51,404 nt of DNA from Myxococcaceae bacterium. GTDB lineage: Bacteria; Myxococcota; Myxococcia; Myxococcales; Myxococcaceae. A model generated the notes under the pieces. It was not told where the DNA came from. It did no database searches and saw nothing but the letters and a program-made list of their open reading frames with translations. The stretch lies in contig SECN01000048.1 in assembly GCA_004173515.1 (NCBI GenBank), positions 1 through 51,404 on the forward strand. Reading direction: 5' to 3'. How positions within the stretch are numbered: position 1 is the stretch's first letter; the number at the start of each line of letters is the position of its first letter. Shown here piece after piece: positions 8,470-16,621 of the stretch. A program made the translations under genes and the position numbers.

Positions 8470-9117
8470 CTACTCGCCCAGGTACGCGCGCCGGATTTCG
8501 GCGCTCTCCAGCAGCGCCTTGCCGACGCCGGCCATCACCACCTCGCCCGTCTCCAGCACGTAGCCGTAGTGGGCGGCGTTGAGGGCCAGGTGCGCGTTCT
8601 GCTCCACCAGCAGCACGCTGACGCCGGTGGCGTTCACCTCGCGCAGGGTGCGGAAGATGGTCTCCGTCACCTGCGGCGCCAGGCCCAGGGACGGCTCGTC
8701 CAGCAGCAGCAGCTGCGGCTTGCTCAACAGGGCCCGGGCGATGGCCAGCATCTGCTGCTCGCCGCCGGACAGCGTGCCGGCCAGTTGGCGGCGGCGCTCC
8801 TTGAGCACCGGGAAGAGCGTGAAGCCCTTCTCCATGTCCTGTTCAATCTGGGCGGTGTCCTTGCGCAGGTACGCGCCCAGCTCCAGGTTCTCCTGCACGG
8901 TGAGGTTGGGGAAGATGCCCCGCCCTTCCGGCGCGTGCGCCATGCCGCGCGGCACCAGCTGGTGCGCCTTGAGGCCCGTGATGTCCTTGCCCTCCAGGGT
9001 GATGCGGCCCGCCGACGGCTTGAGCATGCCGCTCACCGCGCGCAGGGTGCTCGTCTTGCCCGCGCCGTTGGCGCCGATGAGGGCCACCATCTCGCCCTTG
9101 CCCACCTGCAGGGACAC
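8470..9117 (-). CDS. livF: High-affinity branched-chain amino acid ABC transporter ATPase LivF (5'-truncated)
   Basis: The frame encodes an ABC ATPase of the LivF type: Walker A G-A-N-G-A-G-K-T-S, signature L-S-G-G-E-Q-Q, Walker B L-L-L-L-D-E-P-S, and a terminal R-R-A-Y-L-G-E. It would energise uptake of branched-chain amino acids at the inner membrane together with LivG, LivH and LivM. The first in-frame start is a GTG at 9117. Homologues carry about 20 more N-terminal residues (first beta strand and the A-loop aromatic) before Q-A-L-R-G-V-S-L. Here the sequence Q-A-L-R-G-V runs straight into livG sequence in another frame. The 5' end of livF and the 3' end of livG are therefore both missing. 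Family assignment is firm; function of this copy is doubtful. Confidence 0.85.
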   Translation of the reverse strand: MSLQVGKGEMVALIGANGAGKTSTLRAVSGMLKPSAGRITLEGKDITGLKAHQLVPRGMAHAPEGRGIFPNLTVQENLELGAYLRKDTAQIEQDMEKGFTLFPVLKERRRQLAGTLSGGEQQMLAIARALLSKPQLLLLDEPSLGLAPQVTETIFRTLREVNATGVSVLLVEQNAHLALNAAHYGYVLETGEVVMAGVGKALLESAEIRRAYLGE

Positions 9118-9881
9118 GCCCCGCAGCGCCTGGATGGGGTCTCGCAGATGCCCATCACCAGCTTCATGTCGTGCTCGATGACCAGCACCCCCAGCGAGAA
9201 CTCGTCGCGCAAGCGGCGGATGAGCACCATCAGGTCCGCCTTCTCCCGCGTGTTCATGCCGGCCGCGGGTTCATCCAGCAGCAGCACCTTGGGCCGCGTG
9301 CCCAGCGCGCGGGCGATCTCCAGCCGGCGCTGCTCGCCATAGGGCAGGTTCTTCGCCTCCTCGTCGCGGCGGTGCGACAGGCCCATCACGTCCAGCAGGT
9401 GCTCCGCCTGGCGCGTCAGCTCCCGCTCCTCGCGCTGGAAGCCGGGGGTGAGCAAGAGCGCGCGCCACCAGTCGCGGTAGTTGCGCAGCGCCGTGCCCAT
9501 CTTGGCGACCTGGCCCAGCTTCACCGGGTGCAGGGCGCCCTGCGCGCGGCAGGCCACCTTCACGTTGTCCAGCGCGGTGAGGGCGCGGAACAGGCGGATG
9601 TTCTGGAAGGTGCGCGCGAGGCCCAGGTGGTTGATTTGATGCGGCACCCAGCCGTTCACCTTCTGCCCGGCCACGCGCACCTCGCCCTCGGTGGGCTGGT
9701 ACACGCCGGTGAGCACGTTGAAGGCGGTGGACTTGCCCGCGCCGTTGGGCCCGATGAGGCCCAAGAGGTCCCCCTGGCGCACGGTGAGGTTGAAGTCCGT
9801 GAGGGCCTTGAGGCCCCCGAAGCGGATGCTGACCCCGGAGGCCTGGAGCATCGCGTCGTGTGACGTGGCGGCCACGCTCAT
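9033..9881 (-). CDS. livG: Branched-chain amino acid ABC transporter ATPase LivG (3' end lost, frameshifted tail)
   Basis: Translation starts at ATG 9881, overlapping the livM stop codon as ATGA. Residues 1 to about 246 are typical LivG: Walker A G-P-N-G-A-G-K-S-T, the Q-loop F-Q-N-I-R-L-F, signature L-P-Y-G-E-Q-R-R-L, Walker B V-L-L-L-D-E-P-A-A-G-M, and the switch His in V-I-E-H-D-M-K-L-V-M. After M-G-I-C-E, where homologues continue for some 40-45 residues, the frame crosses into livF out of register and yields an Arg/Cys/Ala-rich tail ending at 9033. The motor domain is nearly complete, but the C-terminus is not native. The junction is near 9140. Confidence 0.85.
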   Translation of the reverse strand: MSVAATSHDAMLQASGVSIRFGGLKALTDFNLTVRQGDLLGLIGPNGAGKSTAFNVLTGVYQPTEGEVRVAGQKVNGWVPHQINHLGLARTFQNIRLFRALTALDNVKVACRAQGALHPVKLGQVAKMGTALRNYRDWWRALLLTPGFQREERELTRQAEHLLDVMGLSHRRDEEAKNLPYGEQRRLEIARALGTRPKVLLLDEPAAGMNTREKADLMVLIRRLRDEFSLGVLVIEHDMKLVMGICETPSRRCGACPCRWARARWWPSSAPTARARRAPCAR

Positions 9882-10948
9882 GACAGCCCCTTCTTCTTGC
9901 GGGGAAGCCAGCGCGGCAGCACGTCCCACAGCTCCTTCGTGCCGAACAGGCCCTGGGGCCGGAGCAGCATCAGCACCACCAGCAGGACGCCGTACACGGG
10001 CATGCGGATCTGATCCACCTTCTGCGCCAGGCTGCCCTCCGCGCCCATCGCGCCGAACAGCGAGCGCAGGCCCTCCGGCAGCAGGGTGAGGAAGATGGCC
10101 GCGACGATGGCGCCCGTGGTGGACCCCAGGCCGCCCAGCACCACCATGACGACGATCTCCATCGACTTCACGAAGGTGAACGAGCCGGGGTTGATGATGG
10201 GCACGAAGTGGGCGAACAGGCCGCCCGCGATGCCGGCGAAGAACGACGAGATGACGAACGCGCGGACCTTGTAGCCCGTGGTGTCCACGCCCATGGCCTC
10301 CGCGGCGACCTCGTCCTCGCGGATGGCCCAGAGGCTGCGGCCGTGACTGGAGCCCGCGATGCGACGGGCCACCAGCACCACCAGGAAGACCCAGAAGTAC
10401 ACCATGGCCACGCTGGAGTACTGCGGGATGCCCGACAGCCCCAGCGCGCGGCCGAACGCCTCCGTGTTCTGCACGAAGACGCGGATGATCTCCCCGAAGC
10501 CCAGCGTGACGATGGCCAGGTAGTCCCCGCGCAGGCGCAGCGACGGCAGGCCCACCAGGAAGCCGCAGAGCGCCGCGCAGACGCCGCCCGCGAGCAGCGC
10601 CACCACGAAGAGCACCTGGTCGCTGGCGGCCACCGGCAGGAAGGACAGCGCCACCTCCTTGAGCGACAGCGACGTGACGCCGGCGATGTACGCGCCCACC
10701 GCCATGAAGCCCGCGTGGCCGATGGAGAACTGGCCCGTCATGCCGTTCACGATGTTGAGGCTCACCGCGAGGATGATGTTCACCCCCACGACGGACAGCA
10801 GGTACGTGGCGAAGGGGGAGGCGCCCAGCAGCACCTCCGCCAGCGCCAGCACCGGCAGCGCGATGAGCACGGGGAGGATGCCGCGCAGCGCCGGGGGGAT
10901 GGGGCCCGCCACGTCGTCGGAGAGGATCGTCGCGCCAGGGGTCGCCAT
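9878..10948 (-). CDS. livM: Branched-chain amino acid ABC transporter permease LivM
   Basis: This 356-residue inner-membrane permease has about nine hydrophobic segments and the LivM hallmark G-Q-F-S-I-G-H-A-G-F near residue 72. Further on are L-R-G-D-Y-L-A-I-V-T-L-G-F-G-E-I and R-P-Q-G-L-F-G near the C-terminus. With LivH it would form the translocation channel. It overlaps the 3' end of the livH frame and the start of livG, consistent with translational coupling. Length and motifs are normal; it is the one liv gene here that looks intact. Confidence 0.93.
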   Translation of the reverse strand: MATPGATILSDDVAGPIPPALRGILPVLIALPVLALAEVLLGASPFATYLLSVVGVNIILAVSLNIVNGMTGQFSIGHAGFMAVGAYIAGVTSLSLKEVALSFLPVAASDQVLFVVALLAGGVCAALCGFLVGLPSLRLRGDYLAIVTLGFGEIIRVFVQNTEAFGRALGLSGIPQYSSVAMVYFWVFLVVLVARRIAGSSHGRSLWAIREDEVAAEAMGVDTTGYKVRAFVISSFFAGIAGGLFAHFVPIINPGSFTFVKSMEIVVMVVLGGLGSTTGAIVAAIFLTLLPEGLRSLFGAMGAEGSLAQKVDQIRMPVYGVLLVVLMLLRPQGLFGTKELWDVLPRWLPRKKKGLS

Positions 10949-12825
10949 CAGACCTTCTCCGCCGCGACCCGGCCGAAGAGGCCGCCCGGCTTCACCAGCA
11001 ACACCAGGATGAGGAAGCCGAAGGCCACCGCGTCACGCCAGGTGCTGGCCGCGTAGCCCACGACGAACTCCTCCACGAGTCCCAACAGCAGCGCGCCCAC
11101 CACGGCGCCCGGCACGTTGCCGATGCCGCCGATGACCGCCGCCACGAAGGCCTTGAGGCCCACGTACAGGCCCATCAGCGGACTCACGGAGGTGTCCTTG
11201 ATGGCGTAGAGCAGGCCCGCGCCCGCCGCCAGCGCGCTGGAGAGCATGAACGTCAGCGCGATGATGCGGTCGGTGGGGATGCCCATCAGCGCCGCGGTGC
11301 GGTGGTCCCAGGACACCGCGCGCATCGCCTTGCCGAAGCGCGTCCGGTACACGAGGAACTGGAGCGCGCCCATCAGCGTCACGGCGATGAGGAAGCTGAT
11401 GACCTGCCAGTTCCACACCACCACGTCGCGGTCGCCGATGATGAACCACTCGGTGGGGACGATGACCTCCGGGAAGGCCCGGGGGGAGGCGCCCGGCAGG
11501 AAGCCGATGTCCAACTGGAAGCCGTACGACAGCGCGAACGAGATGCCGATGGCGGTGATGAGCGCGGTGAGGCGCGGCTTCTCGCGCAGCGGCCGGTAGG
11601 CGAAGCGTTCGATGAGGAAGCCGAGCAGCGCGCAGCCGCCCATGGCCACCGCGAAGATGACGACCACGCCCCAGAGGGAACGCTGCGCCTCGCGCCCGAG
11701 GGCGAAGGCGGTCGCGTAGCCCATGTAGACGCCGACCATCATCACGTCGCCGTGGGCGAAGTTGATGAGCTTGAGGACGCCGTACACCATCGTGTAGCCC
11801 AGGATGGCGACCCGCGCGGCGTCATATGCCAGCGCCGCGAGCGCGTCCGGCACCGCGCCGTTGTAGTCCGCCTTGTAGTCCGCGATGAACTTCTTCACGA
11901 GCGCGTCCGGGTTGTCCGGCGAGTAGTGGTTGGAGAAGTAGCTGCCGTCGATGGCGCTGCCGCCCAGTTCGAAGAGCTTCTCGGAGTCCCAGCCGTCGCC
12001 GCCCATCAGCGGCACCTTCAGGCCCAGCTCGCGCGCCTGGCGGGCGATGACGCCCACCTCGCTGTAGTAGCCCGGCACGTAGATGCCTTCCGGCTGCGTC
12101 TTCTTGATGGCCGTCAGCTGCGCGCGGTAGTCCGTGTCGCCCTGGCTGTAGCTCTCCGTGACGGTGATCTTGCCGCCCAGCTCCGCGAACTTCTGGCGGA
12201 ACACCTCCGTCAGGCCAATGGAGTAGGCGCTCTTGTTGTCCTGGAGCACCGCGACCTTGTTGAGCTTGAGGTTCTCCCGCGCGAACTTGGCCATCACGAA
12301 GCCCTGGAACGGGTCGATGAAGCAGACGCGGAAGATGTTGTCGCCCTTCTCCGTCACCGTGGGGTTGGTGGACGAGGGCGTAATCATCGGCACGCCGGCC
12401 GCCTGTGCCTTTTCCGCCATGGCGAGCGAGCTGGACGACGCCACCTCGCCCAGGATGAGCACCACCTTGTCCTGGGTAATCAGTCGGGTGACGGCCTGGG
12501 CTGCTTCCTCGGGCTTGCTCTGGTCGTCGTAGACGCGCACCACCAGCTTCTTGCCCTTCACGCCGCCCGCCGCGTTGGCCTCCTTCAGCGCCAGCGCGAT
12601 GCCGTTGCGGCTGGAGATGCCGAAGGTGGCCTGCCCGCCCGTCAGCGCGCCCACTTCACCCAGGACGATGACGTCGTCGCCCGCCGGGGTGCCACCGCCC
12701 TGCGCCACGGCGGGGACCTGCGCCGCGGGCTGGCCGCCGCCCTCTCCCGTGGGCTGCGTCTTCTTCTCGCAGGCGACCGCCAGGACGGCGAGCGCGGCGA
12801 GGAGCATCGGGGCAAGTCGTCGCAT
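10948..12825 (-). CDS. In-frame LivK-LivH chimera (substrate-binding protein fused to permease)
   Basis: The frame runs for 625 residues from ATG 12825; an upstream in-frame start at 12858 would place extra residues before the signal peptide. Residues 1-340 are a LivK-type lipoprotein: the signal ends A-V-A-C, followed by G-A-L-T-G-G-Q-A and P-M-I-T-P-S-S-T-N-P. The binding lobe stops at A-Y-D-A-A-R-V, where homologues have about 50-60 more residues. It continues directly with L-G-Y-T-M-V-Y-G-V-L-K-L-I-N-F-A-H-G-D, which is LivH from about residue 22 on, and ends normally at R-V-A-A-E-K-V. The LivK C-terminus, the LivH start and the intergenic gap are absent; the junction is near 11800-11810. 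A covalent binding-protein/LivH fusion lacking the first LivH helix would be unusual. Confidence 0.85.
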   Translation of the reverse strand: MRRLAPMLLAALAVLAVACEKKTQPTGEGGGQPAAQVPAVAQGGGTPAGDDVIVLGEVGALTGGQATFGISSRNGIALALKEANAAGGVKGKKLVVRVYDDQSKPEEAAQAVTRLITQDKVVLILGEVASSSSLAMAEKAQAAGVPMITPSSTNPTVTEKGDNIFRVCFIDPFQGFVMAKFARENLKLNKVAVLQDNKSAYSIGLTEVFRQKFAELGGKITVTESYSQGDTDYRAQLTAIKKTQPEGIYVPGYYSEVGVIARQARELGLKVPLMGGDGWDSEKLFELGGSAIDGSYFSNHYSPDNPDALVKKFIADYKADYNGAVPDALAALAYDAARVAILGYTMVYGVLKLINFAHGDVMMVGVYMGYATAFALGREAQRSLWGVVVIFAVAMGGCALLGFLIERFAYRPLREKPRLTALITAIGISFALSYGFQLDIGFLPGASPRAFPEVIVPTEWFIIGDRDVVVWNWQVISFLIAVTLMGALQFLVYRTRFGKAMRAVSWDHRTAALMGIPTDRIIALTFMLSSALAAGAGLLYAIKDTSVSPLMGLYVGLKAFVAAVIGGIGNVPGAVVGALLLGLVEEFVVGYAASTWRDAVAFGFLILVLLVKPGGLFGRVAAEKV

Positions 12826-12980
12826 GTGGGGGTTCCCTCCGGGGGGAGATGACGGCAAAGCCCCGGTTTTCTAGGGGAGCCCTCCCCATGGGTCAAGCGC
12901 ACAGCTTGCGACCGGACTCCCGCGAACACCCTGAAACATCGCTGTGGTGCGCCCCGCCCCCTGCGTGCGTCCCCCGGGAC

Positions 12981-13382
12981 TCAGCCTCCGAAGGGGGCGT
13001 GGGGGTCGCTCCAGAAGTGCTCCCGGCCTGACGGCCCGCGTCGCACCGGGGGCTCCGGCCGGTGTTCCGGGCCCCCTTCCGCCTCCTCCCCGGACACGCC
13101 CAGGGCACGCGCCAGGGCGTCCGCGCAGGGGTGCCATGCCCCGTCGTCCAGGGGCCAGGCAGGCGCATCCGTGAGGCCCTCCGTCATTCTGACGGGGGTC
13201 TTCGCCAGGGGGAACGCCTCCGGGAAGGACGCCTTCGACGCGGCCGCCCGGCCCCGACGGCGCAGGAGCCCACCGGCCACCAGCACCCCCGCCAGGCCCG
13301 CCATCCACCCGAGTCCCGGGCCGGGCTTCCGGAACCGGGCACCCGGGCGCCGGGAGCGCGAAGGGCCCCCGCTCCACGGCAT
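12981..13382 (-). CDS. Small hypothetical membrane protein
   Basis: A 133-residue product is predicted from ATG 13382, which has GGTGGAG a few bases upstream; the frame is open further upstream but without a convincing start. After a basic N-terminus comes one hydrophobic segment (W-M-A-G-L-A-G-V-L-V-A-G-G-L-L) flanked by R-R-R. The remainder is a Pro/Gly/Glu-rich soluble tail containing W-P-L-D-D-G-A-W-H-P-C-A-D-A-L-A-R-A-L. I recognise no family. Support is codon composition and the plausible topology only. It lies upstream of livK on the same strand. Confidence 0.5.
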   Translation of the reverse strand: MPWSGGPSRSRRPGARFRKPGPGLGWMAGLAGVLVAGGLLRRRGRAAASKASFPEAFPLAKTPVRMTEGLTDAPAWPLDDGAWHPCADALARALGVSGEEAEGGPEHRPEPPVRRGPSGREHFWSDPHAPFGG

Positions 13383-13783
13383 GCCACTCCACCGCTTCGA
13401 CCTCTGGCACAGGACCGTGCCTCGCATGGAAGGCTCCTCGCAGGCGGTCCGGGACACCCGGACCCGCGTCCACACGGTGGGGCGTCCGGGGCAGCGCGGC
13501 CAGCGGGGGGATGGGTCGCTTCGTCCCTGCACGCCCGCTGTGCTGACGGGAAGCACCGGGGTGGGCGTCCAGGGGCATGACAACGGCGGGCTGGGTGACG
13601 AGCCCCCGGATCACACAGCGTCAGGGGTTTTCTTGTCATTCATTGGACCCACCTTCCTGCTGATGGCCGTGGCGGGCACCTCGCGTCCCCTCCCCCCAGG
13701 AGCCCCAATCCCATGCGACGGACGACTTCCGGAGCTCCGCCCTGGCCACAACCGACCCGACGTGAAGTCACAAGGAGCCAGTC
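13383..13783. other. Intergenic region upstream of the PRC-barrel gene
   Basis: No convincing gene is seen in these 401 bases. The only relatively AT-rich part is about 13624-13650 (TTTTCTTGTCATTCATT), which may hold the promoter of the PRC-barrel gene. A strong ribosome site, AAGGAG, lies just before the ATG at 13784. The open frames that cross this region lack motifs and look like high-GC shadows. Confidence 0.4.
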
Positions 13784-14584
13784 ATGATCAACCGCAGCCA
13801 GATCAAAGAAGGCATGGTCGTCCTCAGCAGCGACGGTGAGAAGCTGGGCAAGGTGTTCGCCATCAGCGACGGCGAGTTCCATATCGAGAAGGGCATGTTC
13901 TTCCCGAAGGACTACCTGGTCCGCTACTCGGAGGTGCAGGGCCTCGACAAGGACGGGAGGATCATCCTCAACCACGGCAAGGAGGCCTTGAGCAGCCTGG
14001 CCGACTCCAGCAACACCGGAGCCCTGGGTGCGGCGGCCACCGGCGCGATGGGCGCCGTGAAGACGGGGGCGCAGAAGGTGACGGGCATGAAGGACCGCAC
14101 CCTGGATCCGCGCGCCAACCTCAAGGGCACCGAGCGCATCGCGAACGACGACATCACGCTGCGCACCCACCATGAGGAGCTGGAGGTCATCAAGCACCAG
14201 CACCGTGCGGGCGAGGCCCAGGTGAGGAAGGTCGTCGTGGAGGAGATGAAGTCCATCCCTGTCTCGCTGCGCCACGAGGAGGTGGAGGTGACGCGCCGGG
14301 CGGTGGCCCCCCACACGCCCGACAACTCCGACTTCCGCGAGGAGACCATCCGCATCCCGCTGAGCGCGGAGGACGCGGAGCTGCAGAAGCGGGTGTACGC
14401 GGACGAAGACATCAGCCTGCGCAAGCGCCCCATCGATGAGGCCCGCAGCCTGGAGGGCCGCGTCCGCCACGAGGAGATCGAGGGCGTGACGGTGGTGCGC
14501 ACCACCGAGGAGGACCTGGACGACGACAAGGTCCGCACCGGGTACAAGGCGGACTCCGACATGGATCCGCTCAAGCGCAGCTAA
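13784..14584 (+). CDS. PRC-barrel and YsnF/AvaK (DUF2382) domain protein
   Basis: This 266-residue protein starts at ATG 13784 behind AAGGAG. Residues about 5-75 form a PRC-barrel-like domain (M-V-V-L-S-S-D-G-E-K-L-G-K-V). Residues about 85-110 are Ala/Gly-rich. Residues about 120-255 carry the charged repeats of the YsnF/AvaK stress-protein family, such as L-R-T-H-H-E-E-L-E-V, R-K-V-V-V-E-E-M-K and R-H-E-E-V-E-V-T-R-R. Proteins of this type are associated with general stress and desiccation responses; a biochemical role is not established. It is monocistronic, ended by a strong hairpin. Confidence 0.85.
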   Translation: MINRSQIKEGMVVLSSDGEKLGKVFAISDGEFHIEKGMFFPKDYLVRYSEVQGLDKDGRIILNHGKEALSSLADSSNTGALGAAATGAMGAVKTGAQKVTGMKDRTLDPRANLKGTERIANDDITLRTHHEELEVIKHQHRAGEAQVRKVVVEEMKSIPVSLRHEEVEVTRRAVAPHTPDNSDFREETIRIPLSAEDAELQKRVYADEDISLRKRPIDEARSLEGRVRHEEIEGVTVVRTTEEDLDDDKVRTGYKADSDMDPLKRS

Positions 14585-14625
14585 GTCCCGCACGTGCGAA
14601 ATCCGTTCTGGCCTTGTGTCTCCTT

Positions 14626-14659
14626 CCCCCGCATGCCGCCTTCCCGCGGCGTGCGGGGG
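14626..14659 (+). terminator. Strong terminator hairpin after the PRC-barrel gene
   Basis: Arms 14626-14639 and 14646-14659 pair over 14 bp with one G-U wobble around a 6-base loop. It sits 42 bases past the PRC-barrel stop codon and just before the convergent kinase stop at 14665, so it may act in both directions. Confidence 0.7.
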
Positions 14660-14664
14660 CTTCT

Positions 14665-16167
14665 TCAGCGCCCGCGTCCGCCGGGGCGCGCCGGAGGCTG
14701 GGCGATGGGCGTCGCGCGCGTCGGGGCCTCGCGGGCAGGGCTGGCGGAGGTCTCCATCCGCTGCGAGTCGCGCAACCGCTCCGGGAAGAGCCGGCCCATG
14801 AGCGCCGCCAGCACCGTGTCGCGCGCGGGCGGACACGCGGCCACCAGCCGGTCCGCCATGGCGTGGGCCGTGTCGAAGCGGGACTCGGGCGCCTTGGACA
14901 GCGCCACCGACAGCACGTTCCACAGCGGCACCGACACTTCTGGGGGCCGGGGCAGCTTGTCCTGGCAGATGGCCTTCATCGTGGCCAGCTCGTCGTCGCG
15001 GTCGAAAGCGCGCGTGCCGGTGAGCGCCTGGTAGAGGATGAGGCCCATGGCGAACAGGTCGCTTCGCGCATCCAGCTTCAGCCCCAGCGCCTGCTCCGGG
15101 GACATGTAGAGCGGCTTGCCCTTCACGATGCCCGGCAGCGTCACCGTGCGCTGCGCGCGCACCTTCGCCACGCCGAAGTCCAACACCTTCACCTGACCGT
15201 CGAAGCCGATCATCAGGTTGTGCGGCGACAGGTCGCGGTGCACCAGGTCCAGCGACGCGCCGTCCTCGCCCCTGAGCGCGTGCGCGGAGTGCAGCCCCAG
15301 CAGCGCCTGCGACACCACGGCCGACGCCAGCGCCGGCTCCAGCGGTCCCTTGAGCGCGCGCAAGAGCCGGTCCAGGTCGATGCCGTTCACCAGCTCCATG
15401 GCGATGTAGTACGCGCCCTGCGCCTCGCCGAAATCGTAGACGTGCACCAGGTTCGGGTGCGACAGCCGCAGGCCGATTCGCGCCTCGTCCAGGAACTGCT
15501 GCACCACCTCCGGCTGCGCCGTCAGGTGCGGCAGGATGCGCTTGAGCGCCACCAGCCGGCCCAGGCCCTCCGGCCCCCGCGTGCGGGCCACCAGCACCTG
15601 CGCCATGCCGCCCGTGCCCAGGGGCTTCACCACCTCGTAGCGGCCGATGCGCCCGCGATTCACGGGCGTGCCTTCCGCGTCCAGCTCATCCAGCCGCTCC
15701 AGCGGCCCCCGGCCGTCCGTCAGCGCCAGGAAGGACAGCACCGCCGAGTCGAGCTGTTCGCCAATCGCCTCCACCAGCCCCATCACCCGCCCGCCGCCGT
15801 CCTCGAAGGCGCCGTCCACCACCAGCCCCAACCCGCCCAGGTTGAGCCGCCCCAGCGTGAGCTGCACGCAGAAGAGCGTGCAGCCCTCGCGCAGCCGCCG
15901 GGGCCCGGTCCAGTGCGCCGCCTCGAAGACGTCCACGCCCAGCTCGCCCAGCACCCGCGTCAGCACCGGGCCGCGCGTGCCCCGCAGCGACACGAAGCCC
16001 GCCTTCGCATGCACCATCCGCGCGCACTGCGTGAGGAACACGTCCAGACCGGTGTCCAGGTCCAGACCGCGCTCCAGGCAGTCCTCGAGGATGTCGTCGG
16101 CCATCCGGTTCACGGCCGTCAGGCCGCGCAGGAAGGCGAGCTCTTCTTCGGGGGAATGGAACTCCAC
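14665..16167 (-). CDS. Hanks-type serine/threonine protein kinase with N-terminal GAF-like domain
   Basis: The 500-residue protein has an N-terminal sensory region (about 15-150) with the layout of a GAF domain, then a kinase domain from about residue 176. The kinase core shows the glycine loop L-G-T-G-G-M-A-Q-V, catalytic Lys (V-A-L-K, 209), helix-C Glu (229), H-R-D-L-S-P-H-N (310-317), D-F-G (330-332) and M-S-P-E-Q. H-R-D-L-S-P-x-N is the variant usual in myxobacterial kinases. There is no membrane segment, so it is probably cytoplasmic and regulated through the GAF-like part. It lies downstream of the grpE-dnaK operon on the same strand, with a small membrane protein gene between, but a hairpin separates them. 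Confidence 0.9.
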   Translation of the reverse strand: MEFHSPEEELAFLRGLTAVNRMADDILEDCLERGLDLDTGLDVFLTQCARMVHAKAGFVSLRGTRGPVLTRVLGELGVDVFEAAHWTGPRRLREGCTLFCVQLTLGRLNLGGLGLVVDGAFEDGGGRVMGLVEAIGEQLDSAVLSFLALTDGRGPLERLDELDAEGTPVNRGRIGRYEVVKPLGTGGMAQVLVARTRGPEGLGRLVALKRILPHLTAQPEVVQQFLDEARIGLRLSHPNLVHVYDFGEAQGAYYIAMELVNGIDLDRLLRALKGPLEPALASAVVSQALLGLHSAHALRGEDGASLDLVHRDLSPHNLMIGFDGQVKVLDFGVAKVRAQRTVTLPGIVKGKPLYMSPEQALGLKLDARSDLFAMGLILYQALTGTRAFDRDDELATMKAICQDKLPRPPEVSVPLWNVLSVALSKAPESRFDTAHAMADRLVAACPPARDTVLAALMGRLFPERLRDSQRMETSASPAREAPTRATPIAQPPARPGGRGR

Positions 16168-16221
16168 GCACCCATCAATACCCGAAAAGCCGGCGCTGAA
16201 AAGCGCCCGGGAGGTGGGATG

Positions 16222-16524
16222 TCAGACGCGTTCGCGGTCCAGCCGCACCGCCGAGGACAGGCGCTCCGGCAGTTCCGGGGAGGCCCGGGTGACGGGGTGC
16301 TCCAGCATGCCGTGCCGGTCCAGCATGTGCTCCAGGTGCGCCACGCGGGCGCGCAGCCCCTCCAGCTCCCCGGCGGACACCTGACCGCGGGCCTGGACCT
16401 CGCGCACGCGCAGCCACGTCTCCACCACGGGCTTGAGGGCGAAGCGCACCGTGAGGCCAAAAAGGGGCACGCCGACGGTCATGCCGGTGACCAGGATGAT
16501 CACCACGGCTTCTGTCAGTTCCAT
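16222..16524 (-). CDS. Small membrane protein with coiled coil
   Basis: This 100-residue protein has an N-terminal transmembrane helix (A-V-V-I-I-L-V-T-G-M-T-V-G-V-P-L-F-G-L). A basic/amphipathic stretch follows, then a short coiled coil (about residues 50-72, E-L-E-G-L-R-A-R-V-A-H-L). The topology recalls small phage-shock or envelope proteins, but I cannot assign a family. It lies 55 bases upstream of the GAF kinase on the same strand and could be co-transcribed with it. Confidence 0.65.
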   Translation of the reverse strand: MELTEAVVIILVTGMTVGVPLFGLTVRFALKPVVETWLRVREVQARGQVSAGELEGLRARVAHLEHMLDRHGMLEHPVTRASPELPERLSSAVRLDRERV

Positions 16525-16575
16525 GAGGGGGCTCCGGGGAAGAAAGGGGCGGACCCCCGGGCCTACGAACGCGGG

Positions 16576-16600
16576 CGCCGGGCGATTGCAGGCCCCGGCG
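16576..16600 (-). terminator. Hairpin downstream of dnaK
   Basis: CGCCGGG (16576-16582) and CCCGGCG (16594-16600) form a perfect 7-bp stem with an 11-base loop, 21 bases past the dnaK stop codon. It probably ends the heat-shock transcript. Confidence 0.45.
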
Positions 16601-16621
16601 TTTTCTGGCCCGGCGCGAAGC

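Noticed and set aside
12826..12900. GGCAAAGCCCC on the plus strand upstream of livK as part of a riboswitch
   Set aside because: It lies on the strand opposite to livK, has no matching upstream half, and no plus-strand gene follows.
13184..13839. Plus-strand frame crossing into the start of the PRC-barrel gene
   Set aside because: It has no ribosome site and no domain, and it overlaps the real start with its strong AAGGAG in another frame.
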